Source of the DNA: Nocardia pneumoniae NBRC 100136
GTDB taxonomy: Bacteria; Actinomycetota; Actinomycetes; Mycobacteriales; Mycobacteriaceae
NCBI RefSeq assembly: GCF_000308755.1
Contig: NZ_BAGF01000084.1
Location: 62,001-126,000, forward strand
Direction: 5' to 3'
DNA: 64,000 nucleotides
Part shown: piece after piece, positions 16,614-26,099 of the stretch
Layout: each line of letters begins with the position of its first letter
Position numbering within the stretch: the stretch's first letter is position 1
Notes under the pieces: generated by a model
Seen by the model: the letters and a program-made list of their open reading frames with translations, nothing else
Told to the model about the DNA's origin: nothing
Database searches by the model: none
Program-made: the position numbers and the translations under genes

Positions 16614-19600
16614 CCCGCTGACCTCCCCTTCACCGGCCGACTCGCTCGGATCTTCCGCGGCGCCGGGGCAGCACAGCACCGCGCCGCTCGGTAGACGTTG
16701 GTTCGCCGCGACAGTCGTCGCGGCGTTCCTGCTGACCTTCGCACAGGCGCCCGGACGCACGGTCGCCGACACGAAATACGACCTGGCGCAGAATCCGCTC
16801 GGCTTTCTGGAACGCGCGAGCCATCTGTGGAGCAGCCAGGCGCCGATGGGCCAGGTGCAGAACCAGGCCTACGGATATTTCTTTCCGCACGGCGCGTTCT
16901 TCTCGCTCGGCCATGTGCTCGGCGTGCCCGCCTGGGCGACCCAGCGGATCTGGTGGGCGCTGCTGCTGCTCGCCGGATTCTGGGGGATCGTCCGGCTGTG
17001 CGAGACGCTCGGCATCGGCACGCGTGGGTCGCGCGTGGTCGCGGCGCTCGCGTTCGCTCTGTCGCCGCGGGTGCTGACCACGCTCGGCTCGATCTCCTCG
17101 GAGACGCTGCCGATGATGCTGGCCCCCTGGGTGCTGCTCGCGCCCGCCGCACTCGGCATCGCCCAGCGGGACCGGCGGCGCGGCGGAGCCGCCTCTCCCG
17201 CGGGCAGCGCGCTGGCCCTTGCGCTGATGGGCTCGGTCAACGCGGTGGCCACGGTGGCCGCCTTCCTGCCCGCGCTGCTGTGGTGGAGTTCCTACCGGCC
17301 GAATCGGCGCTGGTGGCGCTTCACCGCGGCGTGGATTCCGCTGCTCGTGCTCGCCACGTTCTGGTGGGTCGTGCCGCTGCTGCTGCTCGGCAAGGTGAGT
17401 CCGCCTTTCCTGGACTACATCGAATCCTCGGGCGTGACCACGCAGTGGGCTTCGCTGGGCGAGGTGCTGCGCGGCACCGACAGCTGGACGCCGTTCGTCT
17501 CGCCGGAACGCATCGCGGGCGCGGTGCTGGTGACCCAGCCCGCGGCGGTGCTGGCGACCGGCCTGGTCGCGGCGGCGGGCATGGCGGGCTTGGCGCTGCG
17601 GTCGATGCCGTACCGGGGCAGGCTCGCGCTGATCCTGTGCGTCGGGCTGGTCGGCATCTGCGCCGGGTTCGTCGGCGAGTTGGGCGGGCCGTTCGCGGAG
17701 TCGGTGCGCGTCTTCCTGGATTCCGGTGGCGCTCCGCTGCGCAACGTGCACAAGCTCGAGCCACTGATCCGTATCCCCCTGGTGCTCGGTTTGGCTCAGC
17801 TGCTGGCGCGGGTGCCGCTGCCCGGCTCGGTGCCGATGCGGGTCTGGCGCGGCGCGTTCGCCCATCCGGAGCGCGACCGCGCGGTCGCGGTCGCGGCGCT
17901 GATCCTCACCGCGCTGGCCCTGTCCACGTCGCTGGCCTGGACCGGCAAGCTCGCTCCGCGCGGCGCCTACGACCGGGTGCCCGCCTATTGGCAGCAGACC
18001 GCGGACTGGCTGCGGCAGAATGCCGCCGATACGCGCGCCCTGGTTGTTCCCGGCGCCCCGTTCGGCAGCCAGGTCTGGGGACTGACCCGCGACGAACCCC
18101 TGCAAGCGCTGGCCGACACGCCGTGGGCGATTCGCGACGCGGTGCCGCTGAACCCGCCCGGCACCATCCGCGCGATGGATTCGGTGCAGCGGCTGATCGC
18201 CGACGGCAGGCCGTCGACGGGGCTGGCCCCGACGCTGGCCGCCCAGGGCATCGGCGTCGTCGTGCTGCGCAACGACCTGGACCCGGAAACCTCCCGCTCC
18301 ACGCGGCCGATGCTGGCCCACCAAACGCTGGACGGCTCACCCGGGCTGCGCAAGGTCGCCGAGTTCGGCAATCCGATCGAATCGCTGGTGATCGCCGACG
18401 GCTTGGTAGCCGACGGGGATCTGCGGCCGCCCTACCCGGCGGTCGAGATCTACCGGGTGGACGCGCGCGGTCCGGGAACGCCCGCCGAGGTGCGCGGCGG
18501 CACCGGCGCACCGCAAGCGTTCCCGGGGGCGTACACCGTCCCGCTCGGCGACGTTCCGGTCGTGCAGGGCGGGCCGGAAGTGCTCGAACGACTGCACCGC
18601 GACCACGCCGCCCCCGAGACTCCCACCCTGCTGGCCGCCGACGCGACCCGAGCCGGGCTGCCCGTCGGCCCGGTGACCGTCACCGACACCCCGATGGATC
18701 GCGAAGCCGATTTCGGCCGGGTGGACAACCACAATTCGGCGCTGCGGGCTCCCGATGACGCGCGCCGCACACACAACCTGGTGCCCGACTATCCGGTGCC
18801 CGGCGCGGAGCTGGTGCGCGGCGAATGGTCCGGCGCGACGATCACTGCCTCCAGCTCGGCGGCGGACGCCACCCAACTCGGCGGTGCGGCGCCGGGGAGT
18901 TCCACCGCGGCGGTCGTCGACGGTGATCCCGCCACCGCCTGGATCAGCAACGGCACCGAACGCGCGCTGGGGCAGTGGCTGCGGCTCGACCTCGATCACC
19001 CGCTCTCGACCGGGCAACTGAGCCTGACCACCAGCTCGGCCGCCATCGGCGATCCGGTCAAGTGGATCGAGGTGCGCACCGCCAATGGCACCGTCTCGGC
19101 CCGGGTGCCCGAACCCGGTACGGCGGTTTCGGTTTCGCTGCCCGCGGGCAGGACCGATTGGCTGACCATCACCGCCATCCGCACCGAAGGCGGTACCCGC
19201 GGCGGGCAATTCGGCATCAGCGAACTGACCCTGGACGACTACTCCGAGCGTGACGCGCCGGTCCGCGTCGACATCCGGCATCGGACGGTGGTACCGCCCG
19301 CCCCGGTGGGCGCGCCGGTGCGCGGGTGGGATCTGGGGCAGGAATTCCCCGGCCGCAGCGCCTGTTTCGACGCGCCCGACCGAGTGCGGTGCAGCAAGGG
19401 CCTCGCGTTGGCGCCGGAGGAACCGGGAGCGTTCCAGCGCACGCTCCAGGTCCAGGAGCCGATGACGGTCACCCCGGCGCTGACCGTCCGGACCAGGCAG
19501 GGACCCGCGCTGGAGGCGCTGCTGACCGACCACGGCCGCCCCGTGGCCAGGGGCAAGGCCGACGTCGGTGACCTGCGCGGAGCCGCGTTCGCCGCGACCG

Positions 19601-20961
19601 ACGGCGATCCGCGCACGAGCTGGACGGCGTTGGAGGACTCGGTCCGCGATCCGACCGGCGGCAGGCCGACACTCACGATCGAGCTCCCCGAACCCGCGCT
19701 GGTGACCGGCCTCGAGCTGACCCCCTCGCTCGGCGGCCTGCCCGCGGCGCCGACCTCGGTGACGGTGAATCTCGGCGACGGTCCACAGGTGCGCGAGCTG
19801 GCCGAAGCCGACCCGGGCACGCCGGTGCGCGTCTCATTGCACCCCACCGTGACCGACCGGATCGAGCTCAGCATGCGCACCTGGCGGCCGGTGCTGGACA
19901 AGACCGCGCTCGGATTCGCCCAGACCCAACCGTCCGGCCTGGCGGAGGTGGCGGTGCTCGGACCGGAGTACCCCGAGCCCGCGCCGCTGGACCGCGAGCT
20001 CACCGTCCCGTGCGCGCTGGGGCCGACGATCGAGGTCGGCGGCCGGATCCTGGCCACCACGGTCACCGCGACCGCCGCCGAACTGCGCTCCGGAGCACCG
20101 GTTTCCGCTCGTGTCTGCGCCGACGACGCGGGCGAGCTAGCGCTGACACAGGGCCGGGTCGACGTGTCGGTAGGGCCGACCGATCTGTTCTTCGTGGACC
20201 GTCTGCGCTTGGACCGCACCGGGATGGAGCCTTCCGCCGCGCACCGGTCCGACGCGGGAACACGGCTGCTCGTGCTGCCGCTGAGCACCAACGTCGGCTG
20301 GCATGCGACCACCGCGGACGGACGCGTCCTCGACCCGGTGGTGGTCGACGGCTGGCAGCAAGCCTGGCTGCTGCCCGCCGACGCCACCGGCCCGGTCACC
20401 GTCTCGTTCCCGGTCGACCGCTGGTACCGCCTCGGCATCTTCGGCGGCCTGCTGCTGCTCATCCCGCTCGCCGTTCTCGCCATTCCACGTCGCGAGCGCA
20501 CCACGAAGCGACCGGATGTCACCGGGATCGAACACGCTCGCATGGCCTCGGATGCGCTTGCGACACAACCGGGCTCGCCCGCGGGTGCAGCCCCGGGCAC
20601 CTGGGGCCGCAGGTGGATGGGCGCGGCCGGGCTCGCCGGTGCGACCACGCTGATCGCGGGTCCCGTCGGCGCGATTGTCACGGTGATCGCCTTGGCCGCA
20701 ACTCGTTTCCGGCCGCACCTGGCCCCTCGAGCACTCGTCGTCGTCGCGGGCGTGGGTACCGCGCTGTCCGCCGCCGCGCTGTCCACCGGGCCATGGCGCT
20801 CACCCGACGGGTACATGGGCGGGTCGCTGCTGGTGCAGCTGCCCGCGGTGATCGCGATCATCGCGGTGGGAATCGCGGCGCTGCCCCCGCGCAAAGACCA
20901 GTCGGATACGAGACGGTCCGCCGAGTCCGGTGATGAGTTCGGCCGACCGGCCTCCGACTGA
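16594..20961 (+). CDS. aftD: Alpha-(1->3)-arabinofuranosyltransferase AftD
   Basis: Very large polytopic GT-C glycosyltransferase (1455 residues; Mtb AftD ~1400) that uses decaprenyl-phosphate-arabinose to build arabinan of arabinogalactan and lipoarabinomannan at the outer face of the plasma membrane. The first helix (~32-50) is followed by the conserved loop VADTKYDLAQNPLGFL. About ten membrane helices extend to ~residue 460. A long extracytoplasmic region follows (~470-1270) with discoidin/carbohydrate-binding-like modules (AAVVDGDPATAWISNG, AATDGDPRTSWTAL). C-terminal helices lie at ~1285-1305 and ~1350-1430. The start is a TTG overlapping DUF2613; no better in-frame start precedes the first helix. 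An acyl carrier protein partner is known in mycobacteria but is not encoded here. Confidence 0.92.
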   Translation: MSTAAADPLTSPSPADSLGSSAAPGQHSTAPLGRRWFAATVVAAFLLTFAQAPGRTVADTKYDLAQNPLGFLERASHLWSSQAPMGQVQNQAYGYFFPHGAFFSLGHVLGVPAWATQRIWWALLLLAGFWGIVRLCETLGIGTRGSRVVAALAFALSPRVLTTLGSISSETLPMMLAPWVLLAPAALGIAQRDRRRGGAASPAGSALALALMGSVNAVATVAAFLPALLWWSSYRPNRRWWRFTAAWIPLLVLATFWWVVPLLLLGKVSPPFLDYIESSGVTTQWASLGEVLRGTDSWTPFVSPERIAGAVLVTQPAAVLATGLVAAAGMAGLALRSMPYRGRLALILCVGLVGICAGFVGELGGPFAESVRVFLDSGGAPLRNVHKLEPLIRIPLVLGLAQLLARVPLPGSVPMRVWRGAFAHPERDRAVAVAALILTALALSTSLAWTGKLAPRGAYDRVPAYWQQTADWLRQNAADTRALVVPGAPFGSQVWGLTRDEPLQALADTPWAIRDAVPLNPPGTIRAMDSVQRLIADGRPSTGLAPTLAAQGIGVVVLRNDLDPETSRSTRPMLAHQTLDGSPGLRKVAEFGNPIESLVIADGLVADGDLRPPYPAVEIYRVDARGPGTPAEVRGGTGAPQAFPGAYTVPLGDVPVVQGGPEVLERLHRDHAAPETPTLLAADATRAGLPVGPVTVTDTPMDREADFGRVDNHNSALRAPDDARRTHNLVPDYPVPGAELVRGEWSGATITASSSAADATQLGGAAPGSSTAAVVDGDPATAWISNGTERALGQWLRLDLDHPLSTGQLSLTTSSAAIGDPVKWIEVRTANGTVSARVPEPGTAVSVSLPAGRTDWLTITAIRTEGGTRGGQFGISELTLDDYSERDAPVRVDIRHRTVVPPAPVGAPVRGWDLGQEFPGRSACFDAPDRVRCSKGLALAPEEPGAFQRTLQVQEPMTVTPALTVRTRQGPALEALLTDHGRPVARGKADVGDLRGAAFAATDGDPRTSWTALEDSVRDPTGGRPTLTIELPEPALVTGLELTPSLGGLPAAPTSVTVNLGDGPQVRELAEADPGTPVRVSLHPTVTDRIELSMRTWRPVLDKTALGFAQTQPSGLAEVAVLGPEYPEPAPLDRELTVPCALGPTIEVGGRILATTVTATAAELRSGAPVSARVCADDAGELALTQGRVDVSVGPTDLFFVDRLRLDRTGMEPSAAHRSDAGTRLLVLPLSTNVGWHATTADGRVLDPVVVDGWQQAWLLPADATGPVTVSFPVDRWYRLGIFGGLLLLIPLAVLAIPRRERTTKRPDVTGIEHARMASDALATQPGSPAGAAPGTWGRRWMGAAGLAGATTLIAGPVGAIVTVIALAATRFRPHLAPRALVVVAGVGTALSAAALSTGPWRSPDGYMGGSLLVQLPAVIAIIAVGIAALPPRKDQSDTRRSAESGDEFGRPASD

Positions 20962-21095
20962 CCGGCCTGCCAACCGCGTCGGCGTGGTCACCGGGCGCGG
21001 CTCACGCATGGCGTCCGACGCGGGCAGCCACGCGTCATTGGTGGACGCCGATTCGCCGTGCGCCGCAACGGCAGTCGTTGCTAACGTGACCACGC

Positions 21096-21596
21096 GTGAA
21101 CACCTGTGCCGAATGCGGTTTCGTCTACGACTTGGCTTCGGCGGCCGAGGTGCCGTCGCTGGCGCGGGAGCACGCCGTGGAGTACGCCGATCTGCTCGGC
21201 GCGGATATCGACAAGTTGCGGCAGCGCGGCAAGCCCGACGTGTGGTCGCCGCTCGAATACGCCTGCCATGTACGGGATGTGCTGCTGGCCCAGCGCGAGC
21301 GCGTGCTGACCGCCCGCCGCCTGGACAATCCGGTCGCGACGCCGATGGGTCGGGACGAGCGGGTCGACTACGACGGCTACGCGGAACAGGCTCCCGCGGA
21401 CGTGGCCCGCCAGATCCGTGACGCGGCCCTGCTGTTCGGCAACGTGCTGGAGCGACTCGGCGACGAGGACTGGGAACGCACCCTGAGCTTCCCCTATCCA
21501 GAACCCGCGGATCGCTCGCTGCGTTGGCTCGCGCTGCACACCTTGCACGAACTGCGCCACCACTTGCTGGACATGCACCGGCAACTGGACGGCTGA
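21096..21596 (+). CDS. DinB-family protein
   Basis: Four-helix-bundle DinB-like protein of 166 residues. The metal-binding histidine triad is visible as H in PLEYACHVRDVLLAQ and two in LALHTLHELRHHLLDMH. Actinobacterial members often act with mycothiol as thiol transferases or isomerases (established for some relatives only). The first 12 residues include two cysteines (MNTCAECGFVYDL). GTG 21096 has no SD; TAACGT at 21082-21087 lies 8 bases upstream, so a leaderless transcript is possible. It is convergent with the acyltransferase gene. The substrate is unknown. Confidence 0.8.
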   Translation: MNTCAECGFVYDLASAAEVPSLAREHAVEYADLLGADIDKLRQRGKPDVWSPLEYACHVRDVLLAQRERVLTARRLDNPVATPMGRDERVDYDGYAEQAPADVARQIRDAALLFGNVLERLGDEDWERTLSFPYPEPADRSLRWLALHTLHELRHHLLDMHRQLDG

Positions 21597-21616
21597 CGCG
21601 GTACCCGCGCTGCTGA

Positions 21617-22801
21617 TCAGGGTGCGGGTTGTGGCTCTTCGTCCCGCTTCACCCGGTCCCGCTTGCGGACCCAGCGCCGCACCGGCTCCTCGACCAGCGC
21701 GTAGCTGGCGGCGGCCACCGGGAGCGTGATGGCGATCGTGAGAACGAGGACATGGATGAAGTCCCCGGAGAAGGGCAGGATGCCGAACACGGGGAACACG
21801 ATCGTCAGCACCGCGAGATGCCAGATGAAGATGCCGTAGGACCAGCGTCCGAGCGTCGCGGCCACCGGCGATTCCAGCCAGCGGTGCGGACGCGCCGCCG
21901 GGTCGCGCAGCACCAGCGGCGCGAGCAGGGTGAATCCGATGATCGCGCCCAAGCCCATCTTCACCACGTACTGCCAAGGTTCGGCGCGGGTCAGCCCGGC
22001 CGGTCCGGCGAGATCGGTCGCGGCGAGCAGAAACGCGACGGTCGCGACCGTCCACATCAACGGCTGGTTCCCCGCGACCTTCCACCACCGTGATAGCCGC
22101 ACGCTATGGTCGGCGAGTTCGGCGAGCAGCATGCCCGCGGCGAACCACGGCAAATAACCGGGCAGCCAGTTGTCGGCGTGGATGGCGTCCGGCGTCGGCA
22201 CCGGAATGAAGTTCCAGCCGAGAGTGATCACGGCCCCGGCGAGCAGCACGGGGATCCGCCAGCGTGCCGCCGCGCCCCGCAATCGAACCAGCGCGAAGGC
22301 CAGCAACGGCAACACCAGATAGAAGGCCACCTCGACCGACAGGCTCCACATCTGGGTCAGCCCGTCGGTGAGCGTCAGCGGCACGAACACCTGCAGCAGC
22401 GCCAGGTTCGACACCCACACCCGCAGTCCCGCGGTGCCCGCCGCACTGGGCAGCAGCACCAGGACCGCGCACACCACGACCCAGTAGGCAGGCAAGATAC
22501 GCGCCGCGCGATGTCGCAGGTAGTAGCCGGTCGGCGGTGCGGTGTCGAGCCCACGCGCGGCCGCCGCGTGCGGACGCCAGAGCAGGAATCCGGACAGTGC
22601 GAAGAACACCGCGACCGCCATGTCGAACCGTCCCCACACCCGCCCGATGATCGGCGTGCCCGAGGCTCCGGTCTGGAAGGCGACATGGGTCAGCAGGACG
22701 CCGAGAGCGGCCATTCCGCGCATACCTTCCAGCGCGGGAACGAACGCCCGTGGGCGCACCCGTTCGGTCGCCGGTGCGGTGGTGGGCAGCGTCGCGGTCA
22801 T
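21617..22801 (-). CDS. Membrane acyltransferase (acyltransferase-3 family)
   Basis: Polytopic O-acyltransferase of 394 residues with about ten membrane helices. These enzymes move acyl groups (acetyl, succinyl or others) onto extracytoplasmic sugars or lipids. The N-terminal signature RAFVPALEGMRGMAALGVLLTH holds the usual E-RG pattern and histidine; FFALSGFLLWRPH is the second conserved block. The charged C-terminus RRWVRKRDRVKRDEE is cytoplasmic. ATG 22801 has GGAG 5 bases upstream. It is divergent from the DUF3068 gene, the same pairing as Rv0228/Rv0227c. Acceptor and acyl donor are unknown; an envelope glycan or glycolipid is likely from context. Confidence 0.87.
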   Translation of the reverse strand: MTATLPTTAPATERVRPRAFVPALEGMRGMAALGVLLTHVAFQTGASGTPIIGRVWGRFDMAVAVFFALSGFLLWRPHAAAARGLDTAPPTGYYLRHRAARILPAYWVVVCAVLVLLPSAAGTAGLRVWVSNLALLQVFVPLTLTDGLTQMWSLSVEVAFYLVLPLLAFALVRLRGAAARWRIPVLLAGAVITLGWNFIPVPTPDAIHADNWLPGYLPWFAAGMLLAELADHSVRLSRWWKVAGNQPLMWTVATVAFLLAATDLAGPAGLTRAEPWQYVVKMGLGAIIGFTLLAPLVLRDPAARPHRWLESPVAATLGRWSYGIFIWHLAVLTIVFPVFGILPFSGDFIHVLVLTIAITLPVAAASYALVEEPVRRWVRKRDRVKRDEEPQPAP

Positions 22802-23004
22802 CGGGCTCCAGTCTGCCTCGCGAATTCACAGTTGATAACCCGACGTTTCAGATTTCGCGCTAAACTCGGGCGATTTCTCGGCCGTTTCCGGCCTCGACGC
22901 CGCATGGTACGACATCGGACTGTTAGTGTCGGGGCTCACGAGTGCCGCGGCCTGCCCGCAGTGCTCGCCGGAACGACCTGTGTTCTACGACGAGGAGAGT
23001 TTGC

Positions 23005-24156
23005 ATGGCACTGAGTGCCGGTACCAGAAGGACGGTGGCCTGCCTGCTCGTGGGTCTCGGCGCGTTGCTGATCGTCGCCGCACTGATGATCCCGACCTAC
23101 ACCGTCGACAAACTGGCGAAAACTCCCCTCGATCTGGAGATCACCACGATCGCGACGAATCAGCCCGGTGAGGACAGCCTGGTGCTCGACTCCAAGTCGC
23201 TGACCGCGCCGGAGGGTTCCGCCAAAGTCGACACCAACGTCCCGCTGGTCTCGCAGCGGTTCCTCACCGTCGAGGACCCGGCCGACGCCGAGAAGATGAC
23301 GGTGCAGGCGGGTCAGACGCTGCGGCGCATCGACAAGCAGGGCGACACCGGCCTGCTGACCGCGGTCATCGACCGGGTGACCATCGACCGCAAGACCGGC
23401 ATGCCGGTCTCCACCGAGCCCAACGGCTCCATCGCGGTCACCACCACCAAGGAAGGCGAGAGCATCGCCGACCCGGTGCAGCACACCGGCCTGCAGTACC
23501 GGTTCCCGATCGGCACCGAGAAGAAGACCTACCCGTACTTCGATCTCAACGTGCGCAAGACCTTCGACGCCACCTTCGTCGAAGAGACCGAGATCAACAA
23601 CATGACGGTCTACCACTTCCAGATGTCGGTTCCCGCGACCAACCTGTGGGACGTGGTGCAGTCGCCGACCAACCGGCTGAGCCTGCCCGCCGCCAAGTGG
23701 GGCGTCGAGGGCGGCGAGACCCCGGTGACCATGACCCGGTACTACACCAACACCCGTGACCTGTGGGTCGAGCCGCAGACCGGCACGGTGGTCAAGGGCG
23801 GCGAGCAGCTGCACCTGTACTACTCGCGCACCGCGGACAAGCCCGAGGTCACCGCGCTGAAGTCGCACATCGTGTTCGACGAGAACACCGTCGAGTCGCA
23901 GATCTCGGTGGCGAAGGAGAACATCGACAAGCTGTCGCTGTACGGCCGGATCATGCCGATCGTCTTGGGCGTGCTCGGTGTGATCGCGCTGATCGCGGGC
24001 GTGTTCCTGGGTGTTCGCGGCGGGCCTGCCCCGGTGCCCGCGCGCTCCGGCGGCGCCCCGGGCCAGCGTCCGGGCGGCACCGTCCCTCGGAGTGCGGCCG
24101 GTCGCGGCGGCGATGACGCGCCCACCGAGCAGATCCGGATCAACAAGCAACCCTGA
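23005..24156 (+). CDS. DUF3068 / PgfA-like (porin PorA family) envelope protein
   Basis: Membrane protein of 383 residues with an N-terminal helix (~9-32), a large periplasmic domain (~35-310) and a second helix near 312-338, followed by a Pro/Gly-rich tail. It matches the DUF3068 family, corresponding to Rv0227c. The M. smegmatis homologue was described as PgfA, an essential periplasmic protein that works with MmpL3 in trehalose monomycolate transport and polar growth (recalled, moderately sure). ATG 23005 has GAGGAG 8 bases upstream. Divergent from the acyltransferase, followed by a strong terminator. MmpL3 itself is encoded at 43323-46313. Confidence 0.85.
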   Translation: MALSAGTRRTVACLLVGLGALLIVAALMIPTYTVDKLAKTPLDLEITTIATNQPGEDSLVLDSKSLTAPEGSAKVDTNVPLVSQRFLTVEDPADAEKMTVQAGQTLRRIDKQGDTGLLTAVIDRVTIDRKTGMPVSTEPNGSIAVTTTKEGESIADPVQHTGLQYRFPIGTEKKTYPYFDLNVRKTFDATFVEETEINNMTVYHFQMSVPATNLWDVVQSPTNRLSLPAAKWGVEGGETPVTMTRYYTNTRDLWVEPQTGTVVKGGEQLHLYYSRTADKPEVTALKSHIVFDENTVESQISVAKENIDKLSLYGRIMPIVLGVLGVIALIAGVFLGVRGGPAPVPARSGGAPGQRPGGTVPRSAAGRGGDDAPTEQIRINKQP

Positions 24157-24171
24157 TCCGGCTGAGCACAC

Positions 24172-24213
24172 CGAATTCGGCTCCCCCGCCTTCTGGCTGG
24201 GGAGCCGAATTCG
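24172..24213. terminator. 15-bp hairpin after the DUF3068 gene
   Basis: GAATTCGGCTCCCC (24173-24186) pairs with GGGGAGCCGAATTC (24199-24212), plus an outer C-G pair, around a 12-base loop. It stands between convergent genes and can terminate both. Confidence 0.88.
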
Positions 24214-24221
24214 TTCGCGGG

Positions 24222-24581
24222 TCAAGCGTCCGCGAGTGGATACGCGGTGGGATGGCGCGGTTGGTACAGCAGCATCGTGCCCGCCCCCGGAATGCGCAGG
24301 TCCACGCAGCGGCCGAAGCCCCGATCGGCGGGCTCGCCTTCGAAGCGCGCTCCGCGTGCGGTCAACTCGGCCATCGTTCGTTCGAGGTCATCGCACATCA
24401 GCGAGATCTCGTGCCGCGGTCGTTCCTCGGTGGGGTGAACACCGAGTTCACTCGGCCCGGTGGCGAACACGAGCCAGCCGCCGTCGGCGTCGACGTTCGG
24501 CCAGCGGAGAACGTCACGGAAGAACGCGCGGGCCGCGTCGGGATCGTCCGCATAGACGAGGGTGTGGACCGCGGTGATCAT
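24222..24581 (-). CDS. VOC (glyoxalase-fold) protein
   Basis: Protein of 119 residues with one pair of beta-alpha-beta-beta-beta modules of the vicinal-oxygen-chelate fold. TLVYADDPDAARAFFRDVL is the typical first helix, and RHEISLMCDDLERTMAEL and VDLRIPGAGTMLLYQPRH are the second half. Candidate metal ligands include the histidines at HTLVY and HEISL and a C-terminal residue. VOC members include dioxygenases, glyoxalases and antibiotic-binding proteins; nothing here picks one. It lies 25 bases upstream of the flippase gene's stop, on the same strand, and may not belong to that pathway. Confidence 0.82.
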   Translation of the reverse strand: MITAVHTLVYADDPDAARAFFRDVLRWPNVDADGGWLVFATGPSELGVHPTEERPRHEISLMCDDLERTMAELTARGARFEGEPADRGFGRCVDLRIPGAGTMLLYQPRHPTAYPLADA

Positions 24582-24606
24582 GGGCTCGATCCTAGGTAGG
24601 TCCCCG

Positions 24607-25851
24607 TCAACCGACCGGGCGCAGCGGCTCAGGGCGAGTCGTGCTGTCGGCCGCTCGAAGCACGATGACGGCGACCACCAGGGTGGTAGTGGCCGCGACG
24701 GACGCGGCCGTGCTGATCAGCGCCGGGACCGAGCGGGCCAGAGACAGCATCAACGTGACTTCGACGGCCAGTCCCAGCCAGGTGACCAGCGCGAGGGAGG
24801 TGCGGTCGACGGCGATGGCCGAGAGCACCGCGCCTTGCAGCACGGCCAGCAGCGCTCCGTGCAGCGCGAACAGCCAGAGCAGGCCTTGGATCGGGGCGTA
24901 GTCCTCGCCCGCGAGCAGCGGAGCCAGCGGAGCGGCGAGCGCGGCCCCGAGCACCGCGACGAGGCCGATACCGCTGAGCACCGCCAGTGCGGCCCGGATC
25001 GCGCCCGCCGAGGACGTCGGCTGGGCCATTCGCGGATACAGCACGACGCCGACCGCCTGCGGCAGCCAGAACGCGATCTTGGTGGCGATGGTGCCGAGGG
25101 CGTAGCGGCTGGCGTCCACGTCGTCGAGCACGATCCGGACCACGATCAGGTCCGCCGACGACAGCGCCATCAGCGCCGCCTGCACCTGGGCGGCCCGCAG
25201 AACCGGCAGCACGCCGGTGGCCGCGGGCGCCTCGCCCGCCTCGATTCCGGCACGGGCCGGCTGGGACGGCGAACCGGCGACCGTCCTGGCCAGCAGCGCC
25301 GCCGCCGCGATCCCGCAGGCCGCGGCCCACAGCGCGAGCGTCGCGCCGCCGCTCAGCGCCAAGACCACCAGCGCGGGCGCGACCCGGGCGGTTCCCGCCG
25401 CGCCGAGCACCACTCCCAACGCCCGAAACCGCTTACTGCCCTGCAAGACCCCCTGCTCGCCGGACAAGAGCACCAGAGCGGGCGCGGCACTGAGTGCCGC
25501 GGCCGTGGCGGCCACCCCGACGTTCAGCGCGAGCGAAACCAGCGGCACCAACACCGCCGCCACCGCGGCGACGATCAGCGCGCACCGCCACTGCAATCCG
25601 CGCAGCGCCGCCACATTGGCACCCCGGACCAACTCGCGGGCGACCACGTTCTGCAAGGCCAGCGCCGGGACCGCACACAGCAACTGCACCGCTAGCAGAC
25701 TCGCGAACTCGCTGTACCCGGCAACCCCCAGCCATCGTCCGGCCAGCAGTTGCAGCAGATACCCGGCCACGTTGGCGGTCATCGCCCCGGCCGTCACCCA
25801 CGTCAAATCCGCCACCACGAGAAACCGACGGACAGCAGACACGCGGCCCAT
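24607..25851 (-). CDS. MOP-superfamily polysaccharide/lipid flippase (Wzx-like)
   Basis: Polytopic protein of 414 residues with about 12-14 hydrophobic segments and few polar loops. It resembles oligosaccharide or lipid-linked sugar flippases (NVAGYLLQLLAGRWLGVAGYSEFASL at the N-terminus is the usual WLG-x-xYG-x-F region, and PQAVGVVLYPRMA is a mid-protein signature). Such proteins move undecaprenyl- or decaprenyl-linked sugars across the membrane. ATG 25851 is used; a GTG at 25875 would add 8 residues, and neither has a clear SD. It is divergent from the GT-C-like gene. I recall no flippase between the corresponding M. tuberculosis genes, so this is an addition to the block. Confidence 0.82.
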   Translation of the reverse strand: MGRVSAVRRFLVVADLTWVTAGAMTANVAGYLLQLLAGRWLGVAGYSEFASLLAVQLLCAVPALALQNVVARELVRGANVAALRGLQWRCALIVAAVAAVLVPLVSLALNVGVAATAAALSAAPALVLLSGEQGVLQGSKRFRALGVVLGAAGTARVAPALVVLALSGGATLALWAAACGIAAAALLARTVAGSPSQPARAGIEAGEAPAATGVLPVLRAAQVQAALMALSSADLIVVRIVLDDVDASRYALGTIATKIAFWLPQAVGVVLYPRMAQPTSSAGAIRAALAVLSGIGLVAVLGAALAAPLAPLLAGEDYAPIQGLLWLFALHGALLAVLQGAVLSAIAVDRTSLALVTWLGLAVEVTLMLSLARSVPALISTAASVAATTTLVVAVIVLRAADSTTRPEPLRPVG

Positions 25852-26099
25852 CGTCCCACGCTCGCCCTCGCGCACGGCGAGTGGCTTGCGGCAACGTGAC
25901 CACTGATTCAGGTCGGCTCGAGCGAGGGTCGCAGTCGATTCGCCAAGCGGGGTCGCGCTGGGAGGAGCAGGAACCTGCGGATGCCGCCCTGGCCGATGCG
26001 CGCACGAGCATCAAAAGGCGGACCGCGTGAGCATCCGCGTCAGGCATCCTCGTCCTCTGGGCTCCGCCGGGCAGTGTTCGCGACGTACAGTGCTCAGCC

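Noticed and set aside
16630..18324. 564-codon minus-strand frame opposite aftD
   Set aside because: Translation is Gln/Arg/His-rich noise without domains; aftD is unmistakable on the other strand.
21069..21095. TAACGT-to-GTG as a firm leaderless promoter for the DinB gene
   Set aside because: The spacing of 8 bases is two longer than ideal; kept only as a possibility.
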